Shown here piece by piece: positions 8,526-17,487 of a stretch of 64,000 bases of DNA. This DNA is from Bulleidia extructa W1219 (GTDB lineage: Bacteria; Bacillota_I; Bacilli_A; Erysipelotrichales; Erysipelotrichaceae), in NCBI RefSeq assembly GCF_000177375.1, contig NZ_ADFR01000002.1, positions 124,001 to 188,000 of the forward strand, given 5' to 3'. A program made the translations under genes and the position numbers. The notes under the pieces are model-generated. The model was not told the origin of the DNA. It searched no databases and was given only the letters and a program-made list of their open reading frames with translations. The stretch's first letter is position 1. Each line of letters starts with the position of its first letter.

Positions 8526-10204
8526 TTACCCCCTAAACGAAGTTGTTGTTGTAGGTCTTCTAAGAAGAGAGAAGCTTTTTGTTGTGCCGCTTCTTGATTC
8601 TTACCAACAACCGTTAAATAAATCTTTAATTTTGGTTCTGTACCGGAAGGACGAACCATTACTTGAGTTCCTGACTCAAAATGATAAGAAAGTACATTTG
8701 CTTTTGGTAAGCCCGTTTCTTCCTCATAGTCCACGACTTCCATCACCTTTTGCCCATCTACCGCTGTCATCGGATCCTTACGAAGACGGTTCATAATTGC
8801 GGCCATTTCCTCCATCGCTTTAAAACCGGTGAATTCATAGCTCATCACTTTAGCATAATAGTAGCCGTGTTTTTGATAAATCTCTTGCAGGGCTTGCACA
8901 ATAGAGGAACCAACAGAACGATAATAAGCGGCCATTTCACAAATTAACATACTCGCTACCACCGCATCTTTATCCCGAACATAAGTTCCTGATAAATAAC
9001 CATAACTTTCTTCAAATCCAAATAAGAAACGAGATTCCTCTCCCTTTTCTTCCAATTGATGAATCTGATCGCCAATCCACTTAAAGCCTGTTAAAGTATG
9101 GCGTAATTCCACCCCATATTCTCGCGCCACTTCATCTGCTAAAGGGGTAGATACAATGGATCGAACCGCTATCGGATTGGAAACCAAAGTTCCTAATTCT
9201 TTCTTACTCTTAGCTAAGTAATCTAAAAGAAGCACCCCCATTTCATTACCACTAATTAAGTGATATTCTCCATTATCTAATCGTGCCGCAATTCCCACAC
9301 GATCGGCATCCGGATCCGTCGCCAAGACAAGATCAGCTCGTTTCTGTTTCGCTAAAGCAATCCCCAATTCCATGGTTTCTTTCTTTTCCGGGTTTGGGTA
9401 AGTACAGGTGGAAAAATAACCATTTGGATACGCTTGTTCCTTGACTAAGTAAATGTCTTGAATACCTACTCTTTTTAAAATTTCACAAACAGGTACTAAC
9501 CCCGTTCCATTCAAAGGACTATACACCAACCGTAATCCTGATTTTCGAACCACATCCTGACGAACCTGTTGTGAAAGAACGGCTTGATAAAACGCTTCTA
9601 AGCAATCATCTTCTACAAACTCCACTAAGCCGGATTGAATCGCCTTAGCAAAAGACATTCTCTTGACCCCTGTAAAAATATCGGTCTTTTGAATCTCGTC
9701 ATAGACCGTCGTGGCTCCTTCATCGGTTAATTGGCAACCATCCTCACCATATACTTTATAACCGTTATACGTTGATGGATTATGGGAAGCCGTCAACATA
9801 ATACCAACTCCACAATGATAATAACGAGTCGCAAACGATAAAGCAGGAACAGGCATTGCTGCACTATATAAGTAGACATGGATTCCATTAGCCGCCAAAA
9901 CACAAGCCGCATCCTTAGCAAAATCCCACCCTTTTAATCGTGTATCATAACTGATGGCTACTCTTGGTTTTTGAATTTGATTGACATAATGAGCTAATCC
10001 TTGTGTGGTTTGACGAACCACAAAACGATTCATTCGGTTTGTTCCAACCCCCAAAACACCTCTTAAGCCAGCCGTTCCAAAACTCAAAGATTTTCCAAAA
10101 TGATCTTCAATGATTTCTTCTTTCCCTTGCATGGAACGTAATTCTTCCATTAAATCTAATTCTTCTAAATCTTGTTGACACCAACGTTTGTATTCTGAAT
10201 TCAT
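8522..10204 (-). CDS. Phosphoglucomutase/phosphomannomutase family protein
   Basis: 560 residues, the size of the large PgcA-type bacterial enzymes. It interconverts hexose 1- and 6-phosphates. The phosphoserine loop TASHNPSTYNGYKVYG lies near residue 140, the metal loop is DPDADRVG, the sugar loop is GFEESYGY, and the phosphate-binding site is VRPSGTEPKLKIYL. Whether glucose, mannose or deoxyribose phosphate is preferred cannot be told from sequence. The ribosome site is AAGGAGG. It lies downstream of ptsH, separated by a terminator, and is coupled to the DUF885 gene. Confidence 0.92.
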   Translation of the reverse strand: MNSEYKRWCQQDLEELDLMEELRSMQGKEEIIEDHFGKSLSFGTAGLRGVLGVGTNRMNRFVVRQTTQGLAHYVNQIQKPRVAISYDTRLKGWDFAKDAACVLAANGIHVYLYSAAMPVPALSFATRYYHCGVGIMLTASHNPSTYNGYKVYGEDGCQLTDEGATTVYDEIQKTDIFTGVKRMSFAKAIQSGLVEFVEDDCLEAFYQAVLSQQVRQDVVRKSGLRLVYSPLNGTGLVPVCEILKRVGIQDIYLVKEQAYPNGYFSTCTYPNPEKKETMELGIALAKQKRADLVLATDPDADRVGIAARLDNGEYHLISGNEMGVLLLDYLAKSKKELGTLVSNPIAVRSIVSTPLADEVAREYGVELRHTLTGFKWIGDQIHQLEEKGEESRFLFGFEESYGYLSGTYVRDKDAVVASMLICEMAAYYRSVGSSIVQALQEIYQKHGYYYAKVMSYEFTGFKAMEEMAAIMNRLRKDPMTAVDGQKVMEVVDYEEETGLPKANVLSYHFESGTQVMVRPSGTEPKLKIYLTVVGKNQEAAQQKASLFLEDLQQQLRLGGK

Positions 10205-10221
10205 GTCATACCTCCTTATCT

Positions 10222-10247
10222 AAAAAAGAGGAGCCGAAGCCCCTTTT
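10222..10247 (-). terminator. Terminator after ptsH
   Basis: Minus strand GGGGC-TTCG-GCTCC stem-loop with a stable UUCG tetraloop (about 10230-10243), followed by TCTTTTTT. It lies between the ptsH stop and the phosphohexomutase ribosome site, so the mutase depends on read-through or an unseen promoter. Confidence 0.8.
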
Positions 10248-10257
10248 CCCATTTTCA

Positions 10258-10524
10258 TTAAGCAATCACTTTTTGTGCGCGTAATACGTCTTCGATTGTC
10301 TTAGCAGCTAATTCTTCATCGTCACCTTCACAAGAAACCGTGATTTCAGATTGTGTCGGAATTCCTAAAGACATCACACCCATGATAGACTTCATGTTCA
10401 CCGTACGACCCTTATACGAAACCTTCACTTCACTCTTAAATTTACTTGCAGCATTAACAGCTACCGTAGCAGGACGTGCATGCAACCCAACCGGGTCAAT
10501 GACCGTAACTGTAATTTCCTTCAT
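10258..10524 (-). CDS. ptsH: Phosphocarrier protein HPr
   Basis: 88 residues from the ATG at 10524, chosen for its AGGAGG site; eight extra codons upstream are not needed. HPr carries phosphate from enzyme I to sugar-specific EIIA proteins. His15 lies in GLHARP and the regulatory Ser46 in KSIMGVMSLG, so both PTS transfer and HPr-kinase control are possible. ptsI is not adjacent, so this is a stand-alone ptsH with its own strong promoter and terminator. A Crh role is excluded by the intact His15. Confidence 0.95.
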   Translation of the reverse strand: MKEITVTVIDPVGLHARPATVAVNAASKFKSEVKVSYKGRTVNMKSIMGVMSLGIPTQSEITVSCEGDDEELAAKTIEDVLRAQKVIA

Positions 10525-10560
10525 ATAAAATCCTCCTATAGTCCTCACTAGTACACTGTC

Positions 10561-10589
10561 ATTCTACACTTATTTATTTTTCGTTGCAA
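10561..10589 (-). promoter_or_regulatory. Sigma-A-type promoter for ptsH
   Basis: Minus strand -35 TTGCAA (10584-10589), 17-base spacer, -10 TAGAAT (10561-10566). The leader to the ATG is about 30 bases. Confidence 0.8.
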
Positions 10590-10769
10590 TCGAAAGTTAA
10601 GCGATTTCATTTCTAAATAGGGACATGTAGTGATTGAATTTTCTATTCTCCAGGCTACCACAAATCTTCATACTGATGAATCCATTTGAATATAACAAAA
10701 CCATTCTGTTTTTCAATATATCTGTTTAGAAAACCAGGACAATATCCTTAAATTCGTTCAAAAGATATT

Positions 10770-11246
10770 TTATTTGTGATAAGGTTCATGATTTAAAATT
10801 CGAAAACTGCGATAAATTTGTTCTAAAAGAAGAATACGGACCAATTGATGAGGGAATGTCGACAAAGATAAACACCAACGATCATTTGCTCTAGTCATGA
10901 TTTCTTTACTCAAGCCTAAACTGCCTCCTACCACAAAACAAATTTGACTTTTTCCTTGAGTATAAAGATGATCTAATTGATTGGCTAATTCTTCGCTTGT
11001 CCTTTGTGTACCGGCCAAATCCAATAGAATCACATATTCCTGACTCTTAATGTTTTTCAGAAGACGATTACCTTCTTTTTTCTTGACTTCTTCATTTTGA
11101 GCCTCAGAATTTGATTCCGGTGCTTTTTCATCGTTTACTTCCACCACTTCCACTTTTTCATAAATAGATAAACGCTTTAAGTATTCCTGAATTCCTGAAC
11201 GCATCCAAGACTCTTTTACCTTTCCAACCACGATTAAACGGATCAT
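10770..11246 (-). CDS. rlmH: 23S rRNA pseudouridine-1915 methyltransferase RlmH
   Basis: 158 residues, the usual length. RlmH is a SPOUT methyltransferase acting on the pseudouridine at 1915 in helix 69 of 23S rRNA. The signature C-terminus is present: ICFVVGGSLGLSKEIMTRAN, LSLSTFPHQLVRILLLEQIYRSF and the terminal HEPYHK. The start is set by GAGGAG seven bases upstream. The ATG overlaps the stop of a 31-codon frame (TAATG). As in other Firmicutes, it lies near walJ. Confidence 0.95.
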   Translation of the reverse strand: MIRLIVVGKVKESWMRSGIQEYLKRLSIYEKVEVVEVNDEKAPESNSEAQNEEVKKKEGNRLLKNIKSQEYVILLDLAGTQRTSEELANQLDHLYTQGKSQICFVVGGSLGLSKEIMTRANDRWCLSLSTFPHQLVRILLLEQIYRSFRILNHEPYHK

Positions 11247-11341
11247 TAGAAACTCCTCGGAATAGATCTTTCTTTTTCATCTTGCCAAATTTTTACATGA
11301 ATACTATCTTCTTTTTTCTTATGAATACACAACACCTTCAT
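11246..11341 (-). CDS. Small ORF coupled to rlmH (31 residues)
   Basis: An ATG at 11341 with GGAGG 6 bases upstream opens a 31-codon frame, MKVLCIHKKKEDSIHVKIWQ then DEKERSIPRSF, whose TAA overlaps the rlmH ATG by one base. The protein is basic and has no membrane segment or signal. A strong ribosome site and stop-start overlap suggest it is translated and couples expression to rlmH. It could also be a remnant of a longer gene lost between walJ and rlmH, where htrA-like genes often lie. No family recognised. Confidence 0.5.
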   Translation of the reverse strand: MKVLCIHKKKEDSIHVKIWQDEKERSIPRSF

Positions 11342-11433
11342 AAATTCCTCCACAGGCCTAATCTTTTAACCATCCAGCATGGTGATCACATACCATTATT
11401 CTGATACCACTATGATTTGAAAACAGTTACCAG

Positions 11434-12234
11434 CTAAGAATGAGATTCCATATCCACAACAGACCAATCATTACCAAAGTCCATTTCTCCAGCCTTTTCC
11501 CCTTTTTTTAAAGCGCAAAATTGTTTTGCTACTGCTACTTTGATCGAACCGTTTAATCTCATTTTCTTTAAAGCCTGAACCGTACAATTTAAAGCTAATT
11601 TCGGTGTATTAGCCTCTTGAGATAAATGTGCTAACCAAATATACTTAGTATTTTCCGTCACGATTTTTTCTAAAATAGCCGCACAATCTTCGTTATTTAA
11701 ATGACCTTCATCGTCCAAGATTCTTCGTTTTAAATAAAGGGGGCGATTGGTATTCATCAACATCTCCACATCATGATTGCTTTCAATAATCACATAATCC
11801 ATTCCCCTTAAATAAGAAATGTATTTTTCATTTAAATAACCTGTATCTGTCATATATAACAAACGTTCCACACCATTATCAAAGACATATCCAACGGTTT
11901 TTCCAGCATCATGTGACAAGCCAATCGGCATGATCTGAAGTGTTTCAATCGTAAACGCTTTATCTGCCTCGATTAGGAAAACATCGACTCCTTCTAATTC
12001 CACAGGAGAATAGATAGGATAGTCTTTAAAAGCAGTTACGGCTGCAATGTGATCACCATGATTATGAGTAATTAAAACCGCATCTAACTCTCTTTCATCT
12101 ACCCCAAAATCGTGAAGACCCGCTAAAATCCTTTTTTTAGAAGAGCCACAGTCCACTAAAATATGAGTGGTACCATCTTCCAGATAAAAGCTGTTTCCTT
12201 TCGAGCCTGAACAAATCAATGTATATTTCATCAT
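11434..12234 (-). CDS. walJ: WalJ/YycJ-type metallo-beta-lactamase-fold hydrolase
   Basis: 266 residues from the ATG at 12234, which overlaps the TGA of the upstream gene (ATGA). The N-terminus MMKYTLICSGSKGNSFYLED is typical of the YycJ family. The metal motif is THNHGDH, with further ligands in LSHDAG and YMTDTGYL, and a C-terminal LAHLSQE. In other Firmicutes it is linked to the WalRK cell-wall regulon and to coordinating replication with division; the biochemical substrate is uncertain. No walR or walK is present upstream here. Confidence 0.88.
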   Translation of the reverse strand: MMKYTLICSGSKGNSFYLEDGTTHILVDCGSSKKRILAGLHDFGVDERELDAVLITHNHGDHIAAVTAFKDYPIYSPVELEGVDVFLIEADKAFTIETLQIMPIGLSHDAGKTVGYVFDNGVERLLYMTDTGYLNEKYISYLRGMDYVIIESNHDVEMLMNTNRPLYLKRRILDDEGHLNNEDCAAILEKIVTENTKYIWLAHLSQEANTPKLALNCTVQALKKMRLNGSIKVAVAKQFCALKKGEKAGEMDFGNDWSVVDMESHS

Positions 12235-13721
12235 TTCAAATACCCCGTACAATCCATCAACCCGTTACAAGCATTCATCAATTTACCTGTTTTCTTTTGA
12301 CGAATAGAAAAACCCACATGTGGGTGACTTGCCTTTCCACTCATTCCGATCCAGCCAATCACATTTCCTTTTTTCACAATTGAGCCTAATTCACCCTTCG
12401 CTTTTTCTTTCAGATGACTATATACAGTTTCATAACCATTATGATGATCAATGATGATATAGTTCCCTAACGTATCATTCTTCCCTATTTCCGCAATAGT
12501 TCCATCATCACTAGCATAAACCTGAGCCCACCGTTGATAGGCATTGATAAAATCCAATCCTTCATGCCCGGCATAACAAGCCCACTTGCAACTGATTTTA
12601 GGATTTTTAACAGGAGCTATATAGCTACCCGTTCCAATAGCCAGTTCATTTTTATTACCAACTGCAATCAAAGCATTTTTAGCTTCTTCTATGACCCTAT
12701 GACTCTTTTTTTTACCACTGACTAAGATACCATTCACCCATTTTTCTTCGTATAAGACATTCTGAAAACCATTCTTCCCTGCTTGAAGTTGTTTCCATTC
12801 TCCCTTTTTCAATTGATTATCTTGAACATATTCAGTCCGAAAAGGAATTTCTTCTTTCTTTAAAACTTCTTTATAAACCACCACCTCCAAAGGTGAGCGA
12901 AAATATTGTACATTCCATACTTGTCCCTCGGAAATAGCTTTTACATTAGCATTTAGACGCTTCAACTGTTCAACACTCAAACCACCATTTAACGTGCCAA
13001 TACCATCCAACTGATCCCCCTCTTTCGCCACATACGTGTTCCTCTTCTCTAAATCACCATATTCTAAGAAACGAAGAACTTCTTCTTCACTACTTTTGAT
13101 TTCTTTTGGCAAAGCATAGGCAGTTTCTATTTTAGTGTTTTCCGGAAAAGAAACAGAACGAATTTTTGTGCCATAATCTTTAAATTGACTGGTTGGCTTT
13201 TTTAAAGAAGCTAAGTTATCTTCACTTACAAAATAATGTAAAAAACGTTGATAGGCTTTTTGATATAGATCTTCCGAAGCCACGTAGATCCTTGTATATT
13301 CCTTCCCTTCCTTCAAAAAGCGAACAGCTTTAGTTTTCAAGGTATAAGCTTCATTTTTTTCTAAATACGCAAATATTTTTTCATCTTGATTCTCTATCTT
13401 CTCAAAGCCTTTTTGTTTCAAAAGATAAAACCCATTTCCTAAAGAGCAATGGCTATTCGGGTATTTTTTCTTATAATTATTTTCATAGATTTTTTTAAGA
13501 TGTTGTTCATAGGCTTCTTGAGAAGAAATAAAACCAATAAATTGATCACGATAGTATAAAGCCAAATGATTTTTTGGAAATAAGAAAAGGGACTCCACTT
13601 TCTGATTAAACATACCCACGAGTCTTTCTCTTGATAAATGCAAGGAATCAGGGGATTGACTACAGAATGTGATGCCAATAGCCAACCATAAAGCTACCAA
13701 CAAATGAGCCCATTTTTTCAT
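12231..13721 (-). CDS. Exported M23 peptidase with LysM-like and G5 domains
   Basis: 496 residues. The N-terminal signal peptide is MKKWAHLLVALWLAIGITFC. An unassigned region to about 225 is followed by a LysM-like segment (YVAKEGDQLDGIGTLNGGLS), a G5 domain (PLEVVVYKEVLKKEEIPFRT to about residue 355), and a C-terminal LytM/M23 domain. Zinc ligands fit His386 and Asp390 (GHEGLDF) and His468 (HPHVGF), with His436 in the active site. It is therefore probably an active peptidoglycan endopeptidase. It lies between dnaB and walJ, where walRKHI sit in many relatives, and starts one base from the dnaB stop. Confidence 0.85.
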   Translation of the reverse strand: MKKWAHLLVALWLAIGITFCSQSPDSLHLSRERLVGMFNQKVESLFLFPKNHLALYYRDQFIGFISSQEAYEQHLKKIYENNYKKKYPNSHCSLGNGFYLLKQKGFEKIENQDEKIFAYLEKNEAYTLKTKAVRFLKEGKEYTRIYVASEDLYQKAYQRFLHYFVSEDNLASLKKPTSQFKDYGTKIRSVSFPENTKIETAYALPKEIKSSEEEVLRFLEYGDLEKRNTYVAKEGDQLDGIGTLNGGLSVEQLKRLNANVKAISEGQVWNVQYFRSPLEVVVYKEVLKKEEIPFRTEYVQDNQLKKGEWKQLQAGKNGFQNVLYEEKWVNGILVSGKKKSHRVIEEAKNALIAVGNKNELAIGTGSYIAPVKNPKISCKWACYAGHEGLDFINAYQRWAQVYASDDGTIAEIGKNDTLGNYIIIDHHNGYETVYSHLKEKAKGELGSIVKKGNVIGWIGMSGKASHPHVGFSIRQKKTGKLMNACNGLMDCTGYLK

Positions 13722-15085
13722 TAGTGACTACCTCTCCAATCCACCGAACTAACCGCATTGGTGTTACCTGTAAAGGCTAATTTAACCGTCCCTGTTTCAC
13801 CATTACGATGCTTTGCAATGATCACTTCCAGTTCATCCGCTTTTCCATCTTCTTCCGGCCTTTTTTCCGCTCCTTCACCTGCTCGATCATAGTAAGCTTG
13901 GCGATATAACATCATAACAATATCCGCATCCTGTTCAATTGCCCCTGACTCACGCAAATCTGCCAGCATAGGTCGCTTATTTTCACGCTTTTCCACTTCA
14001 CGAGATAATTGAGATAAAGCCATCACCGGAACTTCCAACTCTCTGGCAAGACCTTTTAAAGCTCGTGAAATTTCCGAAACTTCTTGTTGACGATTTTCAC
14101 CTTGTCTACGATCTGTCGATAACAGCTGAATATAGTCTACCACTACCAGACTAAGACCATGTTGTTTTTTAATTTCACGACACTTTTGATACATATCCCG
14201 TACTTTTCGATTAGGAGCATCATCAATAAAAATCTTGTTTTTCATCTTAAAGTCATTCATGACTTCATACAATAAATTCCATTCATCATTATTTAAATTT
14301 CTAGGAGATTTTAATTTATTAGATTGAATACCTGATTCAGCACTTAAAATACGTCTTCCCAAGTCCACATTTCCCATTTCCAAAGAAAACATCACCACAG
14401 CACCATCGTTATGATTCGCCACATTCTTTAAAACATTTAATGCAAACGCTGTTTTCCCCATCGCCGGACGAGCAGCCACAACAATCAAATCCCCTTTTTG
14501 TAAACCATGGGTAATGCGATCTAAATCCGCATAGGCTGTTTTATAACCTGTCACATCGGTTTTTAATTCTGCATTCCGTTTCAATTCATTTTTTAACTCA
14601 TCCATAGTTTGAATCATATCTTTAAAGCCACCGGCTTCCCTTGAACGGGCAATGCGCAAAATATATTCTTCCGCCTCTGAAAGATATTCCCCCAAATCAG
14701 AGACACCTTCATAGCCCTTTTCCGCAATAGCTTCACTGGCTTGAATCATTTCTCTTTGGATTCGTTTTTCCTTTAAGGTAGGAACAAATTGTTCAGGCTT
14801 ATTATATGAAATGGCGGATTCTTGCAGTTCTAATAAATAATGAAAGCCGCCCACTAAATCTAATAATTTCTCATCTTCCAAGGCTGATTGAACCGAAGGG
14901 ATCTCACTTGGAATTCCTTTTTCTCTTAGTTTCTTTAAAATACGAAACACATACTGATGTCTTTCTTCAAAAAAATCTTGTTCCTCTAAACTATCTAATA
15001 CTTGATGATTCCCTTCCGGATATAACAAAATAGTTCCTAAAAAGCTTTTTTCAATATCAGGAACGGTTGGTAATTTTCTAGCCAT
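13721..15085 (-). CDS. dnaB: Replicative DNA helicase DnaB
   Basis: 454 residues, the family length. The N-terminal primase-binding domain (PDIEKSFLGTILL to about 120) is followed by a RecA-like ATPase. The Walker A is AARPAMGKTAFAL, Walker B lies in LVVVDYIQLL, and LSQLSREVEKR, LADLRESGAIEQDAD and the C-terminal AKHRNGETG are typical. It is the hexameric fork helicase (called DnaC in Bacillus subtilis). The ATG shares one base with the rplI stop (TGATG), so translation is coupled. No intein is present. Confidence 0.97.
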   Translation of the reverse strand: MARKLPTVPDIEKSFLGTILLYPEGNHQVLDSLEEQDFFEERHQYVFRILKKLREKGIPSEIPSVQSALEDEKLLDLVGGFHYLLELQESAISYNKPEQFVPTLKEKRIQREMIQASEAIAEKGYEGVSDLGEYLSEAEEYILRIARSREAGGFKDMIQTMDELKNELKRNAELKTDVTGYKTAYADLDRITHGLQKGDLIVVAARPAMGKTAFALNVLKNVANHNDGAVVMFSLEMGNVDLGRRILSAESGIQSNKLKSPRNLNNDEWNLLYEVMNDFKMKNKIFIDDAPNRKVRDMYQKCREIKKQHGLSLVVVDYIQLLSTDRRQGENRQQEVSEISRALKGLARELEVPVMALSQLSREVEKRENKRPMLADLRESGAIEQDADIVMMLYRQAYYDRAGEGAEKRPEEDGKADELEVIIAKHRNGETGTVKLAFTGNTNAVSSVDWRGSH

Positions 15086-15531
15086 CAGTTCGTTCCTAAC
15101 ACTTTCACGGAAATTGTACCAATCACACCCTTAAAGATTTCCAGACGAACTTTCGTTGTGCCTAAGCTTTGAATGGGGTGTGTATCTAAAATAACATGTT
15201 TATCAAAGTGATATCCCAGCCTTCTTAACTCCGTCATGATTTGCTTGGTAGAGACAGAGCCAAACATGCGACCGCTTTCTCCTGATTTCACATGAAAGGT
15301 TAAGACCAATTGATCCAATTCTTTAGCGGTTTCCTCCGCCTTAGCTTTACTGAGTTCATATTCCTTTTTCGCTTCTTCTTTTTGTTCGGAAAGAATTTCA
15401 CGAGAGATTTTCGTTTCCATAACCGCTAAACCACGAGCTACTAAAAAATTACGTCCATACCCATCAGAGACCTCTACTACTTCTCCTTTTTTGCCCACTT
15501 TTTTAACGTCCTGTTTCAAGATCACTCTCAT
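15085..15531 (-). CDS. rplI: 50S ribosomal protein L9
   Basis: 148 residues, standard. The N-terminal rRNA-binding domain MRVILKQDVKKVGKKGEVVE and the DGYGRNFLVARGLAV loop are followed by the long connecting helix (residues 45-75) and the C-terminal domain with SGRMFGSVST. It overlaps the 3' end of gdpP by 29 bases and touches dnaB, forming the conserved gdpP-rplI-dnaB unit. Confidence 0.97.
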   Translation of the reverse strand: MRVILKQDVKKVGKKGEVVEVSDGYGRNFLVARGLAVMETKISREILSEQKEEAKKEYELSKAKAEETAKELDQLVLTFHVKSGESGRMFGSVSTKQIMTELRRLGYHFDKHVILDTHPIQSLGTTKVRLEIFKGVIGTISVKVLGTN

Positions 15532-17482
15532 TTCTATTTCCTCCTTCTTGTTGAATTTGTTGAATCAATTGTGTTTTTAAGTCCTCAATGCTTAAATCAT
15601 TCCTTTGAACAGCCGCAGCACTCAAATGACCGCCGCCACCCAGTTTTTCCATGATTCTTTGCACATTGACATTTCCATTACTTCGAGCACTAATACAACT
15701 TAATCCTTGTTCATCATTGGCAATCACAAAAGCCGCTTCGCTGCCTTGAACGCTTAATATTTGGTCTGCAATCTGTGACATCATAGAACGAGAAATACGC
15801 TTCTGACTCACCAAAGCAATGACAATTCCCCCCTCATACCGCTCAGCATTCGACATCACTTGATTTTTTAGTTGAAACTCTTCATAAGTTTCTTTCAAAT
15901 ACCCATACGCCACCTGTGGATCTCCTCCATAGCTTCGAATGATGCTGGCCGCATCGTATGTACGAGATCCCGTTCTCACACGCCATTGTCGCGTATCAAT
16001 AATCATACCGGCCATCATAAAGGACGCATCCAAAGGACTAATATCTGCCTTAGGAGCCACATACGGGATCATTTCCGAAACCAATTCATTCGCACTGGAG
16101 GCCGCTGCTTCAATATACATCAAAATTGGTTTAACCCCCATTTCACTACTACGGCGATGATGATCGATGATGACCACTTTCTTGGCCTGTTCTTCTACCT
16201 TAGAACCATTGGATTGTTGCACATTATGGTGATCCACCATAATCACCAAGGTTTCTTCGCGAAGTTCATTTAAAGCTTCATTTTCCGAAATAAAATGAAT
16301 ACCCTCTTCTTCAAATTCAGAAAGGTGTTGTTCTAAAGCAGCTGATACCTTTTCTTCCAAACCGCCTGTTTTTGCAATAATAGACGTATCTTTTCCTAAA
16401 GACATGGTCATCTTCGCTACCGCTAAAGCCGATCCAATACAATCAAAATCCGCATCTTTATGCCCTGCTACAATCACATTAGAACTATTCAGAATCAAAT
16501 CTCGAAGAGCATGTGAAATCACCCGAACACGAACACGAGATCGTTTCTCTGTCGCCTCAGAAGAGCCGCCGAAGAATTGCACTTCTTCCCCTTTGGTTTG
16601 AATGGCCACCTGATCTCCCCCACGAGTTTGAGCTAAATCCAATAACTTCGTCACCATTTCATCCAACTCTAAGAAATTACTGGTGCCTTTCGCAAAAGCC
16701 ATGGATAGCGTAATGGACACATCAACCGCATTCGCTGCCTTTCGAATGGTTCTGAGAATAGAAAACTTATCTTCTACCAATTCTTCATAAATTTTTTCAT
16801 TTAAGACCATTAAATATCGATTATTGCTCAAACGACGTAAAAACATCTTATGTTCTTGGGCATACACGTTCAATGGTGTACGGATACTAGCATTAATGAA
16901 AGCTATATCCCCCTCATCTGCATATAAGGTACTTTCTTCGTAGTTATCAAAATGAGCGATAGCAATTACAATTTTTTCTTGTTTTAATTGATCCTTTAAT
17001 TGGTTTAGATCCGTGACATCTTTAAAAAAGATAATGGGTTCCTCTTCTTGTCTGGTTAACTCATAAACTCTTCCATCTAAACTGACATAGCTAATATCTG
17101 CTGCCCCACTCAATAAATCATTGGCTTCCGGAATCCAACTCAGCAGTTTATAACCGATACGATCAATCCCTAAATCTTTGAATAAATCGGACATTTGAAT
17201 GACGACATAGTTTTCATCATAAACGACCATCCCTAATTTTGCTAAGCGATATCCATCCATCGCCGATTTTCCTAAAACACGTTCAATCGTTGTTGTCTCT
17301 TCTAAAGCACTTTTTTCCAAATAATCAAAACACCACACTAAAAGAACCACCTCAACAACAATCACCAATATCATCGGCCAAATCGTCATTTTAAAGACAG
17401 TTCCTAAGGCAATCGTTACAATCAGTTCAAACCCTATGACAATCGCTGCCATTCGTTGTATTTGTGATAACTTTTCTTTCAT
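15503..17482 (-). CDS. gdpP: Cyclic-di-AMP phosphodiesterase GdpP
   Basis: 659 residues. Two N-terminal membrane helices (about 11-51) are followed by a PAS-like segment, a degenerate GGDEF region (about 170-300, no GGDEF motif), and DHH/DHHA1 domains. Catalytic motifs are AGHKDADFDCIGSA, VDHH (IMVDHHNVQQ) and IDHHRRSS, and the DHHA1 glycine-rich end is GGGGHLSAAA. The enzyme degrades cyclic di-AMP, which controls potassium and wall homeostasis. It begins six bases after the yybS stop (GAGGATAAGAATT serves as ribosome site and overlap) and overlaps rplI. Confidence 0.94.
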   Translation of the reverse strand: MKEKLSQIQRMAAIVIGFELIVTIALGTVFKMTIWPMILVIVVEVVLLVWCFDYLEKSALEETTTIERVLGKSAMDGYRLAKLGMVVYDENYVVIQMSDLFKDLGIDRIGYKLLSWIPEANDLLSGAADISYVSLDGRVYELTRQEEEPIIFFKDVTDLNQLKDQLKQEKIVIAIAHFDNYEESTLYADEGDIAFINASIRTPLNVYAQEHKMFLRRLSNNRYLMVLNEKIYEELVEDKFSILRTIRKAANAVDVSITLSMAFAKGTSNFLELDEMVTKLLDLAQTRGGDQVAIQTKGEEVQFFGGSSEATEKRSRVRVRVISHALRDLILNSSNVIVAGHKDADFDCIGSALAVAKMTMSLGKDTSIIAKTGGLEEKVSAALEQHLSEFEEEGIHFISENEALNELREETLVIMVDHHNVQQSNGSKVEEQAKKVVIIDHHRRSSEMGVKPILMYIEAAASSANELVSEMIPYVAPKADISPLDASFMMAGMIIDTRQWRVRTGSRTYDAASIIRSYGGDPQVAYGYLKETYEEFQLKNQVMSNAERYEGGIVIALVSQKRISRSMMSQIADQILSVQGSEAAFVIANDEQGLSCISARSNGNVNVQRIMEKLGGGGHLSAAAVQRNDLSIEDLKTQLIQQIQQEGGNRNESDLETGR

Positions 17483-17487
17483 AATTC

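Noticed and set aside
10590-10769. Possible relic protein between ptsH and rlmH
   Set aside because: A short minus-strand frame (FLNRYIEKQNGFVIFKWIHQ) is open for about 30 codons but matches no family I know and has stops around it; treated as noncoding.
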